DNA from: Streptomyces sp. CNQ-509
Lineage (GTDB): Bacteria > Actinomycetota > Actinomycetes > Streptomycetales > Streptomycetaceae
NCBI RefSeq assembly: GCF_001011035.1
Contig: NZ_CP011492.1
Location: 7,828,951-7,892,950, forward strand
Direction: 5' to 3'
DNA length: 64,000 nt
Shown here: positions 46,651-54,961 of the stretch, piece by piece
Layout of the letters: the number at the start of each line of letters is the position of its first letter
Numbering within the stretch: position 1 is the stretch's first letter
The notes under the pieces: model-generated
The model's database searches: none
What the model was told of the DNA's origin: nothing
The model's input: only the letters and a program-made list of their open reading frames with translations
Made by a program: the position numbers and the translations under genes

Positions 46651-47496
46651 CTAGCGGACGCCCGCCCGGGGCGCCGCGCCGGGTGCGTCGCCGTCCTCTC
46701 CCGGCCAGCCCAGCTCGCGGCTGATCCGGTGGGCCGCGTCCCGTACCTCGCCGCCCAACTCCTGGTAGCGCCAGGCCGGGAGGCCGAGCTTGAGGCCGGT
46801 GATGCTGACCGCGCCGGCGCAGGCGCCGCGGTCGTCCCGTACCGGCGCGCCGATGCAGATGATGCCCTCCGCGTCCTCCTCGTCGTCCAGCGCATAGCCG
46901 ACGCGGGCGATGTCGCGCAGATGGGCCAGGAACGTGTCCGGGTCGGTGATCGTCCTGCCGGTGCGCCGCGGCAGGCCGTGCCGCTCGATCACGGCCGCCG
47001 CCTCCGCCTCGGGCATCGCCGACAGCAGGGCCTTGCCCAGGCCCGTGCAGTGGGGGAGTTCGCGTTCGCCCATGCGCAGGTCCAGCCGGACGCGGTGGTC
47101 GACCTCGACCTGGTCCACGACGACGGCGAGACCGCCCTCGGGCACGGCGACGCGGGAGGCCATGCCGGTACGGGCGCTGAGGTCGCGCAGCACCGGGTGG
47201 GCCACCCGGCGGAGCGAGACCTGGGACCTGGCACGGTCGCCGAGCCGGGCCAGCCCCATGCCGAGCCGGTAGCGCCGGCTCATGCCCTCGCCGTCGTCCG
47301 AGACCAGGCCGAAGGCGCGCAGCGTCTGGAGGGTGCCGAACGCGGTGCTCTTGGAGACGCCGCACCGCTGGGCGACCTCCGTGACGCTCAGCCCGTCGCC
47401 GGGCGGCGGGCTCGCCAGGGCCTCCAGGATCTCGGCCGCCCGCCCCAGGCTCCTGACCCAGTACTTCGGCTGGTCGGCATCCGTTCTGTTCGTCAT
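46651..47496 (-). CDS. IclR-family regulator
   Basis: 281 aa. N-terminal winged helix-turn-helix (about 12-80: VRSLGRAAEILEALASPP, VTEVAQRCGVSKSTAFGTLQ), C-terminal GAF-like effector domain (about 95-265: GLGKALLSAMPEAEAAAV, GIICIGAPVRDDRG, GAVSITGL). The ATG at 47496 lies inside an operator-like palindrome. Located between the leftward and rightward operons, it is the likely regulator of both, responding to a small acid or sugar metabolite. Confidence 0.92.
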   Translation of the reverse strand: MTNRTDADQPKYWVRSLGRAAEILEALASPPPGDGLSVTEVAQRCGVSKSTAFGTLQTLRAFGLVSDDGEGMSRRYRLGMGLARLGDRARSQVSLRRVAHPVLRDLSARTGMASRVAVPEGGLAVVVDQVEVDHRVRLDLRMGERELPHCTGLGKALLSAMPEAEAAAVIERHGLPRRTGRTITDPDTFLAHLRDIARVGYALDDEEDAEGIICIGAPVRDDRGACAGAVSITGLKLGLPAWRYQELGGEVRDAAHRISRELGWPGEDGDAPGAAPRAGVR

Positions 47497-47506
47497 GACC
47501 GAACAG
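47486..47506. promoter_or_regulatory. IclR operator 1 (overlaps iclR start codon)
   Basis: CTGTTCG-N7-CGAACAG, perfect 7-bp arms, with GTTC-N9-GAAC core (47488-47491 and 47501-47504). It covers the iclR ATG, so binding would block iclR expression. Confidence 0.75.
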
Positions 47507-47545
47507 CTTAGGGGGTGAGGTCGGGGTTCCGTCGAGTCCAAGGGG

Positions 47546-47574
47546 TTGACCGGCGCGTTTTTCGGCCGTAGAGT
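47546..47574 (+). promoter_or_regulatory. Strong promoter of the aminotransferase operon
   Basis: TTGACC (47546-47551), 17-bp spacer, TAGAGT (47569-47574). It is among the best sigma-HrdB-type matches I found in the window. The start site falls at about 47581, at the edge of operator 2. Confidence 0.8.
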
Positions 47575-47580
47575 CTGGCT

Positions 47581-47608
47581 CTGTTCGGTAAGACAGAACG
47601 GTGTTCGG
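47581..47608. promoter_or_regulatory. IclR operator 2
   Basis: GTTC-N9-GAAC (47583-47586 and 47596-47599), in TGTTCGG...AGAACG, with a further TGTTCGG half-site at 47602-47608. It matches operator 1 at 14 of 19 positions and sits at the start site of the strong promoter, so binding should repress transcription. Confidence 0.72.
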
Positions 47609-47742
47609 AAATTCTCAGCTCGCCGTTCGGGACTCACCGTTCGTACGACCTTCCTGCGACGACTGCCGGGCGGATGGCGCCAGGGTTCACGGGCCGGGCA
47701 GGGCCCGTGGAACCGAGACACTCGACGCAAGGAGCACGCACC

Positions 47743-49185
47743 ATGAGCCCAGGCCCGGACGTCACCACCGCCGGAGCCGGAGCAGCCCTCGCCGCGCGCG
47801 CCCAGCGGGTCGTGCCCGGCGGGGTGAACAGCGGCCAGCGCAGCATCCCGGGCCTGCCCGGACTCGTCGTCGCCGGTACCGGCGGCGCCCGCTTCCGCAC
47901 CGCGGACGGGGCCGAGTTCACCGACTACCACGCGGCCTTCGGCCCGCCGCTCCTCGGCCACAACGACCCCGACGTGGCCCGCGCCGCCGCCGAGGCCGGC
48001 GCCGCGCTCGGCCACATGGGCGTCGGGGTGACCGAGGGCGAGATCGAGCTCGCCGAGGAGCTCTGCGCGCTGGTGCCCTCGCTGGAGAAGGTGCTGCTCA
48101 CCAGCACGGGCAGCGAGGCGACGTTCCACGCGCTGCGCGTCGCCAGGGCCGCCACCGGACGCCGGCTGGTGGTGAAGTTCCAGGGCTGCTACCACGGCTG
48201 GCACGACGCGGTCAGCCTCAACGTGATCTCCGCGCCCGACCGCGTCGGCGGCCACGACCCGATCTCGGCCGGCATCCTGCCCGAGGTCCTCGACGCCACC
48301 ATGGTGCTGCCCTTCAACGACAGCGCCGCCGTGCGCCGCTGCTTCGCCGAGCACGGCGCCGCCATCGCCGCCGTCATCGTCGAGCCCGTACCGCACAACG
48401 TCGGCGCGCTCCTGCCGCACCGGGAGTTCCTCACCACGCTGCGCGAGGAGACCGCCAGGGCCGGCAGCGTGCTCGTCTTCGACGAGGTCATCACCGGCGT
48501 CCGCCACGATCTCGGCGGCTGGCAGCGGATCTCCGGCGTCACCCCCGACCTCACCACCCTCGGCAAGGCCATCGCCAACGGCGCCCCCGCCGGGGCCATC
48601 GGCGGCCGGGCAGACCTCATGGAGCTCTTCTCCACCCGCCCCGGCGCCCCCGCGTTCTTCGCCGGCACGTACAACGGGCACCCCTCCGTCGTCGCCGCCG
48701 CGCTCGCCACGCTGAAGAAGCTGCGCGAAGAGCCGGTCCACGACCACGTCTTCCGGCTGGGCGAGCGGGTACGCACCGGGCTGCGCACCGTCTACGCGCG
48801 CCTCGGCGTGCCCGTCGCCGTCACCGGCTACGGCTCCGTCTTCGTCACGTACTTCATGCCGGGCTACGACGGCGGCACCGCCGGCGCCGAGGCTCCCGCC
48901 CCGCGGACGTACAGCGACCTGCTCGCCAACGACGCGGCACTCTTCGTCGGCTACCGCCGCCGGCTGCTGGAGCACGGGATCTTCGAGCTGCCGCTGAACC
49001 TCAAGCGCAGCCACCTCTCCTACGCCCACACCGACGCCGACGTCGACCGGCTGCTGGAGGCCACCGAGGCCGCCGTCACCGCCGCGCTCGCCGACGGTGG
49101 CGCCCGCGACCTGGAGCATGCCTCCACCATGGGCGGCGCCGCCCCGGCGGCCGCCGCCGGGCGGCGGCAGGAGGCGGGCCGCTGA
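47743..49185 (+). CDS. Class III aminotransferase (glutamate-1-semialdehyde aminomutase-like)
   Basis: 480 aa. HemL-like features: RAQRVVPGGVNSGQRSIPGLPG N-terminus, STGSEATFHALRVARAATGR, FQGCYHGWHD, FDEVITGVR, and the PLP-lysine segment TTLGKAIANGAPAGAIG (about 275). The ATG at 47743 follows AAGGAG (47729-47734). HemL itself belongs to haem synthesis, so a copy controlled by IclR in a catabolic operon must do something else: transamination of a sugar-derived or amino-acid intermediate. Its stop touches the next start. Confidence 0.87.
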   Translation: MSPGPDVTTAGAGAALAARAQRVVPGGVNSGQRSIPGLPGLVVAGTGGARFRTADGAEFTDYHAAFGPPLLGHNDPDVARAAAEAGAALGHMGVGVTEGEIELAEELCALVPSLEKVLLTSTGSEATFHALRVARAATGRRLVVKFQGCYHGWHDAVSLNVISAPDRVGGHDPISAGILPEVLDATMVLPFNDSAAVRRCFAEHGAAIAAVIVEPVPHNVGALLPHREFLTTLREETARAGSVLVFDEVITGVRHDLGGWQRISGVTPDLTTLGKAIANGAPAGAIGGRADLMELFSTRPGAPAFFAGTYNGHPSVVAAALATLKKLREEPVHDHVFRLGERVRTGLRTVYARLGVPVAVTGYGSVFVTYFMPGYDGGTAGAEAPAPRTYSDLLANDAALFVGYRRRLLEHGIFELPLNLKRSHLSYAHTDADVDRLLEATEAAVTAALADGGARDLEHASTMGGAAPAAAAGRRQEAGR

Positions 49186-50381
49186 TGCTCACCGTCGACA
49201 CCACCCGCCCCACCGGACCCGCCGGCCGGATCAGCCGCGTCGAGACGCTGATGCTCGGCACCGCCTGGCGCGACTTCGGCTACGTCCGCGTGCACACCGA
49301 CGAGGGCCTGTCCGGCGTCGGCGAGATCACCCACCCGTACCGCGGCCGCGAGGTCTGCGCGCTCGCCGAGGCGATGTCCCGCCGCCACCTGCTGGGCGCC
49401 GACCCGTTCGACGTCGAGGAGATCTGGCTCCGGCTGCACCAGGGCGACTTCCTGCGCGGCGGCGACGTCGGCGGCATCGTCCTGTCCGGCCTCGACCAGG
49501 CGCTCTACGACCTCATGGGCAAGGCCCTCGGCGTGCCCGCCTACCGCCTCACCGGGGGTGCCTGCCGCGACGGCGTCCCCGTCTACGCCAACGGATGGTA
49601 CGACGGCGAGCGCGACCCCGGGGTCTTCGCCGCCAAGGCACGCGCGACCGTCGCCAAGGGCTACGGCGCGCTGAAGTTCGACCCCTTCGGCTCCGGGCTG
49701 CACGAGCTGAGCCCCGCGGAACTGCGCCGCTCCGTCGGCCTCGTCGCCGCCGTCCGGGAGGCGATAGGACCCGACGTCGAGCTCTTCATCGAGGGCCACG
49801 CCCGCTTCGCCATGCCCACCGCGGTGCGGCTGCTGCACGAGCTGGAGCCCTACGGCATCGGCTGGCTGGAGGAGCCGCTGCCCTGGACGCACATCGAGCG
49901 CTACGCCGAGCTGCGCCGGCGGGCGGCCTTCCCCCTCGCCGGCGGGGAGCACTTCCACGACCGCTACGAGTACAAGCAGCTCTTCGCCACCCACGCCGTC
50001 GACATCGTGCAGCCCGACCTGTCCATGGCCGGCGGCCTCACCGAGGTGCGCAAGATCGCGGCCATCGCCGACGCGCACGGCATGCTCGTCGCCCCGCACA
50101 ACTCCAACTCGCCGCTGTGCACCACCGTCTCCGTACACGCGGCGCTCGGCATCCCCAACCTCAAGGTGCTGGAGACCTTCGACGGCCTGCTGGAGCCCTA
50201 CGTCTTCGAGGCCCTGCGCGGCACGCTGCCCATCGCCGGCGGCCGTATCGGCCTGCCCACGGCACCCGGCCTCGGCGTCGAGCTGGCCGACGAGGTCTTC
50301 GCCGAGCACCCGCCCACCCACCGCTTCTGGAACATGTTCGAGGACGGCTGGGAGAAGCGGGACAGGAGCGCACCGGCATGA
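49185..50381 (+). CDS. Enolase-superfamily dehydratase (mandelate racemase/muconate lactonizing type)
   Basis: 398 aa. Enolase N-terminal cap (ETLMLGTAWRDFGYVRVHTD) and TIM barrel. Metal ligands: residues 203 (Glu) with His205 in LFIEGHARF, Glu229/230 in GWLEEPLPW, Glu255 in GGEHF, and the catalytic His305 in VAPHNSNSP. It resembles galactonate or gluconate dehydratases, which use Asp-x-His at the first site; here it is Glu-x-His. The ATG at 49185 overlaps the upstream stop. Reaction inferred: loss of water from an acid sugar. Confidence 0.85.
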   Translation: MLTVDTTRPTGPAGRISRVETLMLGTAWRDFGYVRVHTDEGLSGVGEITHPYRGREVCALAEAMSRRHLLGADPFDVEEIWLRLHQGDFLRGGDVGGIVLSGLDQALYDLMGKALGVPAYRLTGGACRDGVPVYANGWYDGERDPGVFAAKARATVAKGYGALKFDPFGSGLHELSPAELRRSVGLVAAVREAIGPDVELFIEGHARFAMPTAVRLLHELEPYGIGWLEEPLPWTHIERYAELRRRAAFPLAGGEHFHDRYEYKQLFATHAVDIVQPDLSMAGGLTEVRKIAAIADAHGMLVAPHNSNSPLCTTVSVHAALGIPNLKVLETFDGLLEPYVFEALRGTLPIAGGRIGLPTAPGLGVELADEVFAEHPPTHRFWNMFEDGWEKRDRSAPA

Positions 50382-51220
50382 TCACCGACGTCCACTCCCA
50401 TCTCTTCCGGCCCGGCACGGACTTCGACGACGGGTTCCGCACCGAGGCCGCCCGCGCCCACGCGGGCGAGGTGGACCTCACGGTGCGCTGGGCGGAGTAC
50501 GCGGCCGCCGCCCCCGACGACACCCGCACCATCGTCGTCGGGGGCAAGGCCCGGCGCAGCGGGCTGTGGGTCGACGACGCCGCGGTGGCCGCGTACACCG
50601 CGGCGCACCCCGGCCGGCTCGTCGGCTACCTCTCCCTCGACCCCACCCAGCCCGGCTGGCGGGACGAACTGCGCCACGGCCACCAGGAGCTGGGGCTGCG
50701 CGGGATCAAACTGATGCCTATGTACGCGGGCTTCGACCCCGCCGCCGAGGAGTACGACGACCTCTTCGGCTACGCGGAACGCCACGGCCTGCCGCTGCTG
50801 GTGCACACAGGCACGACGTTCGTCTCGGCCGCCCCGCTGGAGTACGCGATGCCCCGCCACCTGGACGCCGTCGCCATCCGCCACCCCGGGCTGCGCATGG
50901 TCCTCGCCCACCTCGGCCACCCCTTCGAGGGCGAGTGCCTGGCCGTCATCCGCAAGCACCCGCACGTCTACGCGGACGTCAGCGCCCTGCACTACCGGCC
51001 GTTCCAGCTCTGGCACAGCCTGCGCCTCGCACAGGACTACGGCGTCTGGCACAAGCTGCTCTTCGGCAGCGACTATCCCTTCACCACGGTCGACGCCTCG
51101 GTCGCAGGACTGCGCGAGATCGCCCGGATCCCGGGGATCCCCGGGCTGCCGCCGCTGGACCGGGACGAAGTGGAGAAGCTGATCCACCGGCCGGCCCTCG
51201 ACCTGCTGGGGCTGTCGTGA
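50378..51220 (+). CDS. Amidohydrolase-2 family metal-dependent hydrolase (lactonase/decarboxylase-like)
   Basis: 280 aa, the short TIM-barrel amidohydrolase_2 size. Metal motifs: DVHSHLF (HxH, residues 4-10), LVHTG (about 145), VLAHLGHPF (about 173) and FGSDYPF (about 230). Family members include sugar lactonases and decarboxylases such as 2-pyrone-4,6-dicarboxylate hydrolase. ATG overlaps the dehydratase stop (ATGA). In this operon it could open a lactone of the sugar acid. Confidence 0.85.
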   Translation: MITDVHSHLFRPGTDFDDGFRTEAARAHAGEVDLTVRWAEYAAAAPDDTRTIVVGGKARRSGLWVDDAAVAAYTAAHPGRLVGYLSLDPTQPGWRDELRHGHQELGLRGIKLMPMYAGFDPAAEEYDDLFGYAERHGLPLLVHTGTTFVSAAPLEYAMPRHLDAVAIRHPGLRMVLAHLGHPFEGECLAVIRKHPHVYADVSALHYRPFQLWHSLRLAQDYGVWHKLLFGSDYPFTTVDASVAGLREIARIPGIPGLPPLDRDEVEKLIHRPALDLLGLS

Positions 51221-52101
51221 CCGGGACGGGGGAGCGGCGGCCCGGGGCGGGGGACCGGGCGGCCGGCCGCTTCGACCTCACCGGGCGCACCGCCGTCGTC
51301 ACCGGCGCCGCCCGCGGTCTCGGCCGCGCCTTCGCCACCGGGCTCGCCGAGGCGGGCGCCGACCTGGTGCTCGTCGACCTGCCGGACGCCCCCGGGCTGG
51401 CGGAGACGGCCGCGGCGGTACGGGCCCACGGCCGGCGGGTGCGGACGTACGGGCAGGATCTCGCGCGCACGGGCGAGCTGGCCGGGCTCGCCGACCGGAT
51501 CCGCGCGGCGGCCGGCCCGGTGCACATCCTGGTCAACAACGCGGGCACCGCGGCCCTGGAGCGCTTCAACGAGATCACCCCGGAGAGCTGGTCGCACGTC
51601 ATGCGGGTGAACGCCGACGCGGTGTTCTTCCTCTCCCAGCGGCTCGCCGAGCACATGGCCGCCGACCGGGTGCCCGGCCGGATCGTCACCGTCACCTCGA
51701 AGAACGCGCTGGTCGCCGAGGCGGGACTGGCCCACTACAACGCCGCCAAGGCCGCCGCCCAACTGCTCACCGAGACGCTGGCGGTGGAGCTGGCGCCGCA
51801 CGGCATCACCGCCAACACGCTGGCGCCCGGCATGGTCGACACACCCATCGACGGCGAGTTCCCGCTGGAGCGCGAGGGGTTCGAGGCCGCGTACCGCGAG
51901 CGGATCCCGCTCGGCCGCTACGCCCGGCCCGAGGAGTGCGTCGGCGCGCTGCTGCTGCTCGCCTCGGACGCCGGGGCGTACCTCACCGGCGCCAGGATCG
52001 TCGTCGACGGCGGGGTGCTCGCCGACCAGATGCCGCGGATGCGCTTCATGCCCCCGTACCGCAGCAGCCTGCCCCCGGACGACGGCGCCGGGGACGGATG
52101 A
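51217..52101 (+). CDS. Short-chain dehydrogenase
   Basis: 294 aa. TGAARGLGRAFA cofactor loop (about 28-39), NNAG, Ser in TVTSKNALVAE (about 163), YNAAK catalytic pair (about 177-181). Ends with a basic/Pro-rich tail of ~15 residues. GTG at 51217 overlaps the amidohydrolase stop (GTGA). Last gene of the rightward operon; probably oxidises or reduces a sugar-acid intermediate. Confidence 0.87.
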   Translation: MTGTGERRPGAGDRAAGRFDLTGRTAVVTGAARGLGRAFATGLAEAGADLVLVDLPDAPGLAETAAAVRAHGRRVRTYGQDLARTGELAGLADRIRAAAGPVHILVNNAGTAALERFNEITPESWSHVMRVNADAVFFLSQRLAEHMAADRVPGRIVTVTSKNALVAEAGLAHYNAAKAAAQLLTETLAVELAPHGITANTLAPGMVDTPIDGEFPLEREGFEAAYRERIPLGRYARPEECVGALLLLASDAGAYLTGARIVVDGGVLADQMPRMRFMPPYRSSLPPDDGAGDG

Positions 52102-52110
52102 CCGGGGACG

Positions 52111-52713
52111 TCAGCCCCCGGCCAGCGGGAGGAAGGCCAGCCGGGCGCGCTTCGGCGGCAAGTACACCTCCGGCAGGTCCACTTCGGGGAGCGTGACCTC
52201 CGGTCCCAGCGCGAAGCCCTCGCGGCGCAGCCGGTCGATCGCGGGCCCGTTGCCCGCGTCCGGCTCGGCCACCAGCCGCCGCGCGCCCGCTGCCGCGGCC
52301 CAGCCGGTGATCACCCGCATCAGCGCGGCCGTGAAACCGCGCTCCGCCGCGCCGGCCGCGGGGCTGATCAGCAGGTGGATGCCGAGGTCGCCGGGCTCGG
52401 CGGGGTAGCACTCCGAGACCCGGTCCGCCGCCGGTTCGTACGTCTGCACCAGCGCGACCGGCGCGCCGTCGCGCAGCAGCAGGTGGGCGTGGTGGGTCGG
52501 GAGGGTGTCCATGTGCGCGTAGACGTCGCGGACCTGGGTGCGGGACAGCCCGGCCATGCCCCAGAAGCGGGCCCGCTCCGCGGTGACCCAGCCGTGCAGC
52601 AGGGCCGCGTCCGCGTCCGGGACGACCGGCACGACGCGCACCGTGCCGAAGCCGTCCGCCCGCTGCTCGTGGCGCGGCGTCCGGTCGCGGGGCGCGGGAT
52701 CAGCGGTCGCCAT
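52111..52713 (-). CDS. GNAT acyltransferase of siderophore type (IucB/AlcB-like)
   Basis: 200 aa. Contains the siderophore-type GNAT blocks: HGWVTAERARFWGM, LLRDGAPVALVQTYEP and GDLGIHLLISPAAGAAERGFT (acyl-CoA site, about 110-130), RRLVAEPDAGNGPAIDRLRREGF. Acylates the N-hydroxy-amine in aerobactin/desferrioxamine-like pathways. Its start overlaps the 3' end of the acylase gene by 14 bases, so they are co-transcribed behind the iron box. No siderophore synthetase gene is near. Confidence 0.83.
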   Translation of the reverse strand: MATADPAPRDRTPRHEQRADGFGTVRVVPVVPDADAALLHGWVTAERARFWGMAGLSRTQVRDVYAHMDTLPTHHAHLLLRDGAPVALVQTYEPAADRVSECYPAEPGDLGIHLLISPAAGAAERGFTAALMRVITGWAAAAGARRLVAEPDAGNGPAIDRLRREGFALGPEVTLPEVDLPEVYLPPKRARLAFLPLAGG

Positions 52714-54835
52714 GGGACTCCTTGAGGGCCTGCCAGTCGGTGAGTACGGGGATCAGCTCGCCGCTCCGCCAGGGCGCGAACTGGTCGACGTGGTGCGGGG
52801 CGCCGGGGACGCCGCAGGCGCCGAACGGCACCACCCAGCGGCTCTCCTCGCGGCGGGCGACGTCCCAGACGTAGCGGGCGGCGGGGCCGCGGGCGCACAG
52901 GTCGGTGACGCCGGGGACGGCGGCGGTGGCCAGCACGCAGTCGTGGTCGCCGGCCAGCCCGGGCCACGGCTCGCCGGGGCCGCCGGGGTCCCCGGAGGCG
53001 CCCGTGCCGCCGGGCAGCGCCTGCCAGGGCGCAAGACGGTGCGCCTCGCCCCAGGTCGCGGGGGCGCCCGGCGCCGCCGCGGCGAGCTGCGCGGCGGCCT
53101 CCTCCGCGGCGGCCCGCACCAGGGCGGGCCGGTCGATCTCCGGCAGCAGGTCGGTGGTGAGCAGGCTGCCCAGCGCGTACCCGATCCGGGTGCACAGGTC
53201 CAGCCAGGGCTGCAGCAGTGCCGGGTACGGGGGCGGGTCGGCCAGCGGCGCCAGCGCGGGGTGCGCGGCCAGGGCCCGGACGACGGCGGAGCGCAGCCGC
53301 GCGTACGCCAGCGCGTCGGCGCTGTCCGCCGCCATCCGCAGATCCCAGCGCAACAGCCGGTCGCGCAACTCCGCGGCGGCGGGGCCGAGTCCTTCGAGCC
53401 CGGCGAGCAGGTCCAGCAGCGGCCGGGCCGCGGCGTTGAGGGTGTCGGTGTGGACGGCGGCCATGTCCCCGGCGCGCCAGGACCCGCCGCCGGCGAGCAG
53501 TTCGCGGATGCGCTCCGCGCGGTACGGCGGGGCGAACTCGGCGCCGAACGGGGCGGCCGGGCCGCGGTCGTTGGCCATCACCGCGATCCCGCCGGCCACC
53601 GGCACCGACGGCATCGGCCCGTGCCGCCCGCGCCACGCGTACGCCGCCTCCCACGCCGGTACGACGCCGCGCAGGTTGGCCTCGTCGCGTACCGGCACCG
53701 TCCCGGCGACCCGGTGCAGCAGCCCGCCCGCGGTGTCGGCGGCCAGCACCACGTTGACCGGCTCGACCCAGCGGTCCAGCGCCGCGTCCACGTCGCCGAC
53801 CTCGCGGGCCCTGAGCAGCGCGGGCAGCGCAGTGAAGCCCAGCTCCCCGTAGACCCGCGGCGGGTACCGCAGGCTCAGCGCCTCCCATTCGCCGTCCGCC
53901 GCGCTCCCCGGCACCTCGGCGATCACCGGCCCGCGGCCGGTCTCGACCACCTCGACGCCGGTGGCCGCCGCGCCCGCGACCTCGACGGTCTCGGTGTGCG
54001 CCGCGGCGGGCTGCCAGCCGTCGGGGCCCAGCGCCTCGACCCGGCCCGCGCGGCGGCGCAGCCGCTCGCGGTAGAGGTCCTGGTAGTCGGCCATCGCGTT
54101 GGTGATGGCCCAGGCGACGCCGCCGGCGTGGCCGAAGTGCGGCAGCCCGGGGACGCCGGGGACGGCGAAGCCGACGACGTCGTACTCCGGGCAGGCCAGA
54201 TGGATCTGCTGGTAGACGCCGGGGTTCTCGATGAACCGGTGCGGGTCCCCGGCGATCAGCGCGCCGCCGTCCGCGGTGCGCTCGCCGGAGACCAGCCAGC
54301 CGTTGCTGCCCGCAGTGCCGGGGCCGTCCGTGGCGAAGAGGTCCACCGCCCCGGCGCCCAGGTGCCCGGCGACCATCAGGCGCCACAGCTTGGCGGGGAA
54401 GCCGGCGAAGAGGATGTGGGTGGAGAGCCACACGGCCAGCGGCGTCCATGGCGACCAGCGGCCGGGCGCGAGCCCCGTGGCCGCGAACTCCGGGGCCCGT
54501 GCGGCGCCTTCGGCGAGCCCTGCGTTGACCCCGTCGACGTACGACGACACCCAGCCGGCCGTCTCGCGGTCCTCCTCGGCCAGGCGGCGGAAGCATCGGC
54601 GCGCGGTGTCGTCCAGCCGGACCCGGCGGGCGAAGACGTCCCAGTCGCGGGCCGCCTCGCCCAGGAAGGCCGCGGAGGTGCCGGCGGCGCGGTGGCGTTC
54701 GACCTCCAGTTGCCAGCCGCGGTCGAAGGCGGCGTTGTGCCCCTGGGCGTAGGCGAGTTCGCGGTGGCCGGCGGCGCGGATGTGGGGGATGCCCCAGGAG
54801 TCGCGGTACACCTCGATGCCCAACGCCGTCGCCAC
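52700..54835 (-). CDS. Penicillin acylase family (Ntn) hydrolase without signal peptide
   Basis: 711 aa. N-terminal alpha chain, then the self-cleavage site TAGSNGWLVSG, with nucleophile Ser177 becoming the N-terminus of the beta chain. The following blocks are LIAGDPHRFIENPGVYQQIHLACP, GVAWAITNAMADYQDLYRERL and the oxyanion-type Asn in VIANDRG-like VMANDRGP. Relatives include PvdQ and quorum-quenching acylases, all exported; this one starts MATALGIEVYRDSWGIPHIR without a signal peptide. GTG at 54835 is directly behind GAGGGG. Paired with a siderophore-type acyltransferase, it may edit an acyl group. The overlapping iron box signals iron regulation. Confidence 0.83.
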   Translation of the reverse strand: MATALGIEVYRDSWGIPHIRAAGHRELAYAQGHNAAFDRGWQLEVERHRAAGTSAAFLGEAARDWDVFARRVRLDDTARRCFRRLAEEDRETAGWVSSYVDGVNAGLAEGAARAPEFAATGLAPGRWSPWTPLAVWLSTHILFAGFPAKLWRLMVAGHLGAGAVDLFATDGPGTAGSNGWLVSGERTADGGALIAGDPHRFIENPGVYQQIHLACPEYDVVGFAVPGVPGLPHFGHAGGVAWAITNAMADYQDLYRERLRRRAGRVEALGPDGWQPAAAHTETVEVAGAAATGVEVVETGRGPVIAEVPGSAADGEWEALSLRYPPRVYGELGFTALPALLRAREVGDVDAALDRWVEPVNVVLAADTAGGLLHRVAGTVPVRDEANLRGVVPAWEAAYAWRGRHGPMPSVPVAGGIAVMANDRGPAAPFGAEFAPPYRAERIRELLAGGGSWRAGDMAAVHTDTLNAAARPLLDLLAGLEGLGPAAAELRDRLLRWDLRMAADSADALAYARLRSAVVRALAAHPALAPLADPPPYPALLQPWLDLCTRIGYALGSLLTTDLLPEIDRPALVRAAAEEAAAQLAAAAPGAPATWGEAHRLAPWQALPGGTGASGDPGGPGEPWPGLAGDHDCVLATAAVPGVTDLCARGPAARYVWDVARREESRWVVPFGACGVPGAPHHVDQFAPWRSGELIPVLTDWQALKESHGDR

Positions 54836-54852
54836 CCCTCGCTCGAAGAAAC

Positions 54853-54871
54853 TTAGGGCAGCCTAACCAAA
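54853..54871 (-). promoter_or_regulatory. Iron box (IdeR/DmdR operator)
   Basis: TTAGGGCAGCCTAACCAAA matches the 19-bp iron-regulator consensus TTAGGTTAGSCTAACCTAA at 16 positions; the core TTAGG-N4-CCTAA is perfect. On the minus strand it contains TAGGCT, a good -10, 18-25 bases before the acylase start, so repressor binding would cover the promoter. Confidence 0.82.
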
Positions 54872-54877
54872 GAAGTC

Positions 54878-54911
54878 GGGTGGGGCGCGGTCGGGGGTCC
54901 GCGCCCCACCC
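54878..54911. terminator. 13-bp hairpin terminator downstream of qcrB
   Basis: GGGTGGGGCGCGG (54878-54890) pairs with CCGCGCCCCACCC (54899-54911), loop 8 bases. It separates the qcrB gene from the iron-regulated pair. Confidence 0.8.
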
Positions 54912-54961
54912 GGTCGGGGGCCTGCCTCAGTCTCGGATGAGGGCCGTCGGGGGGCCGTACC

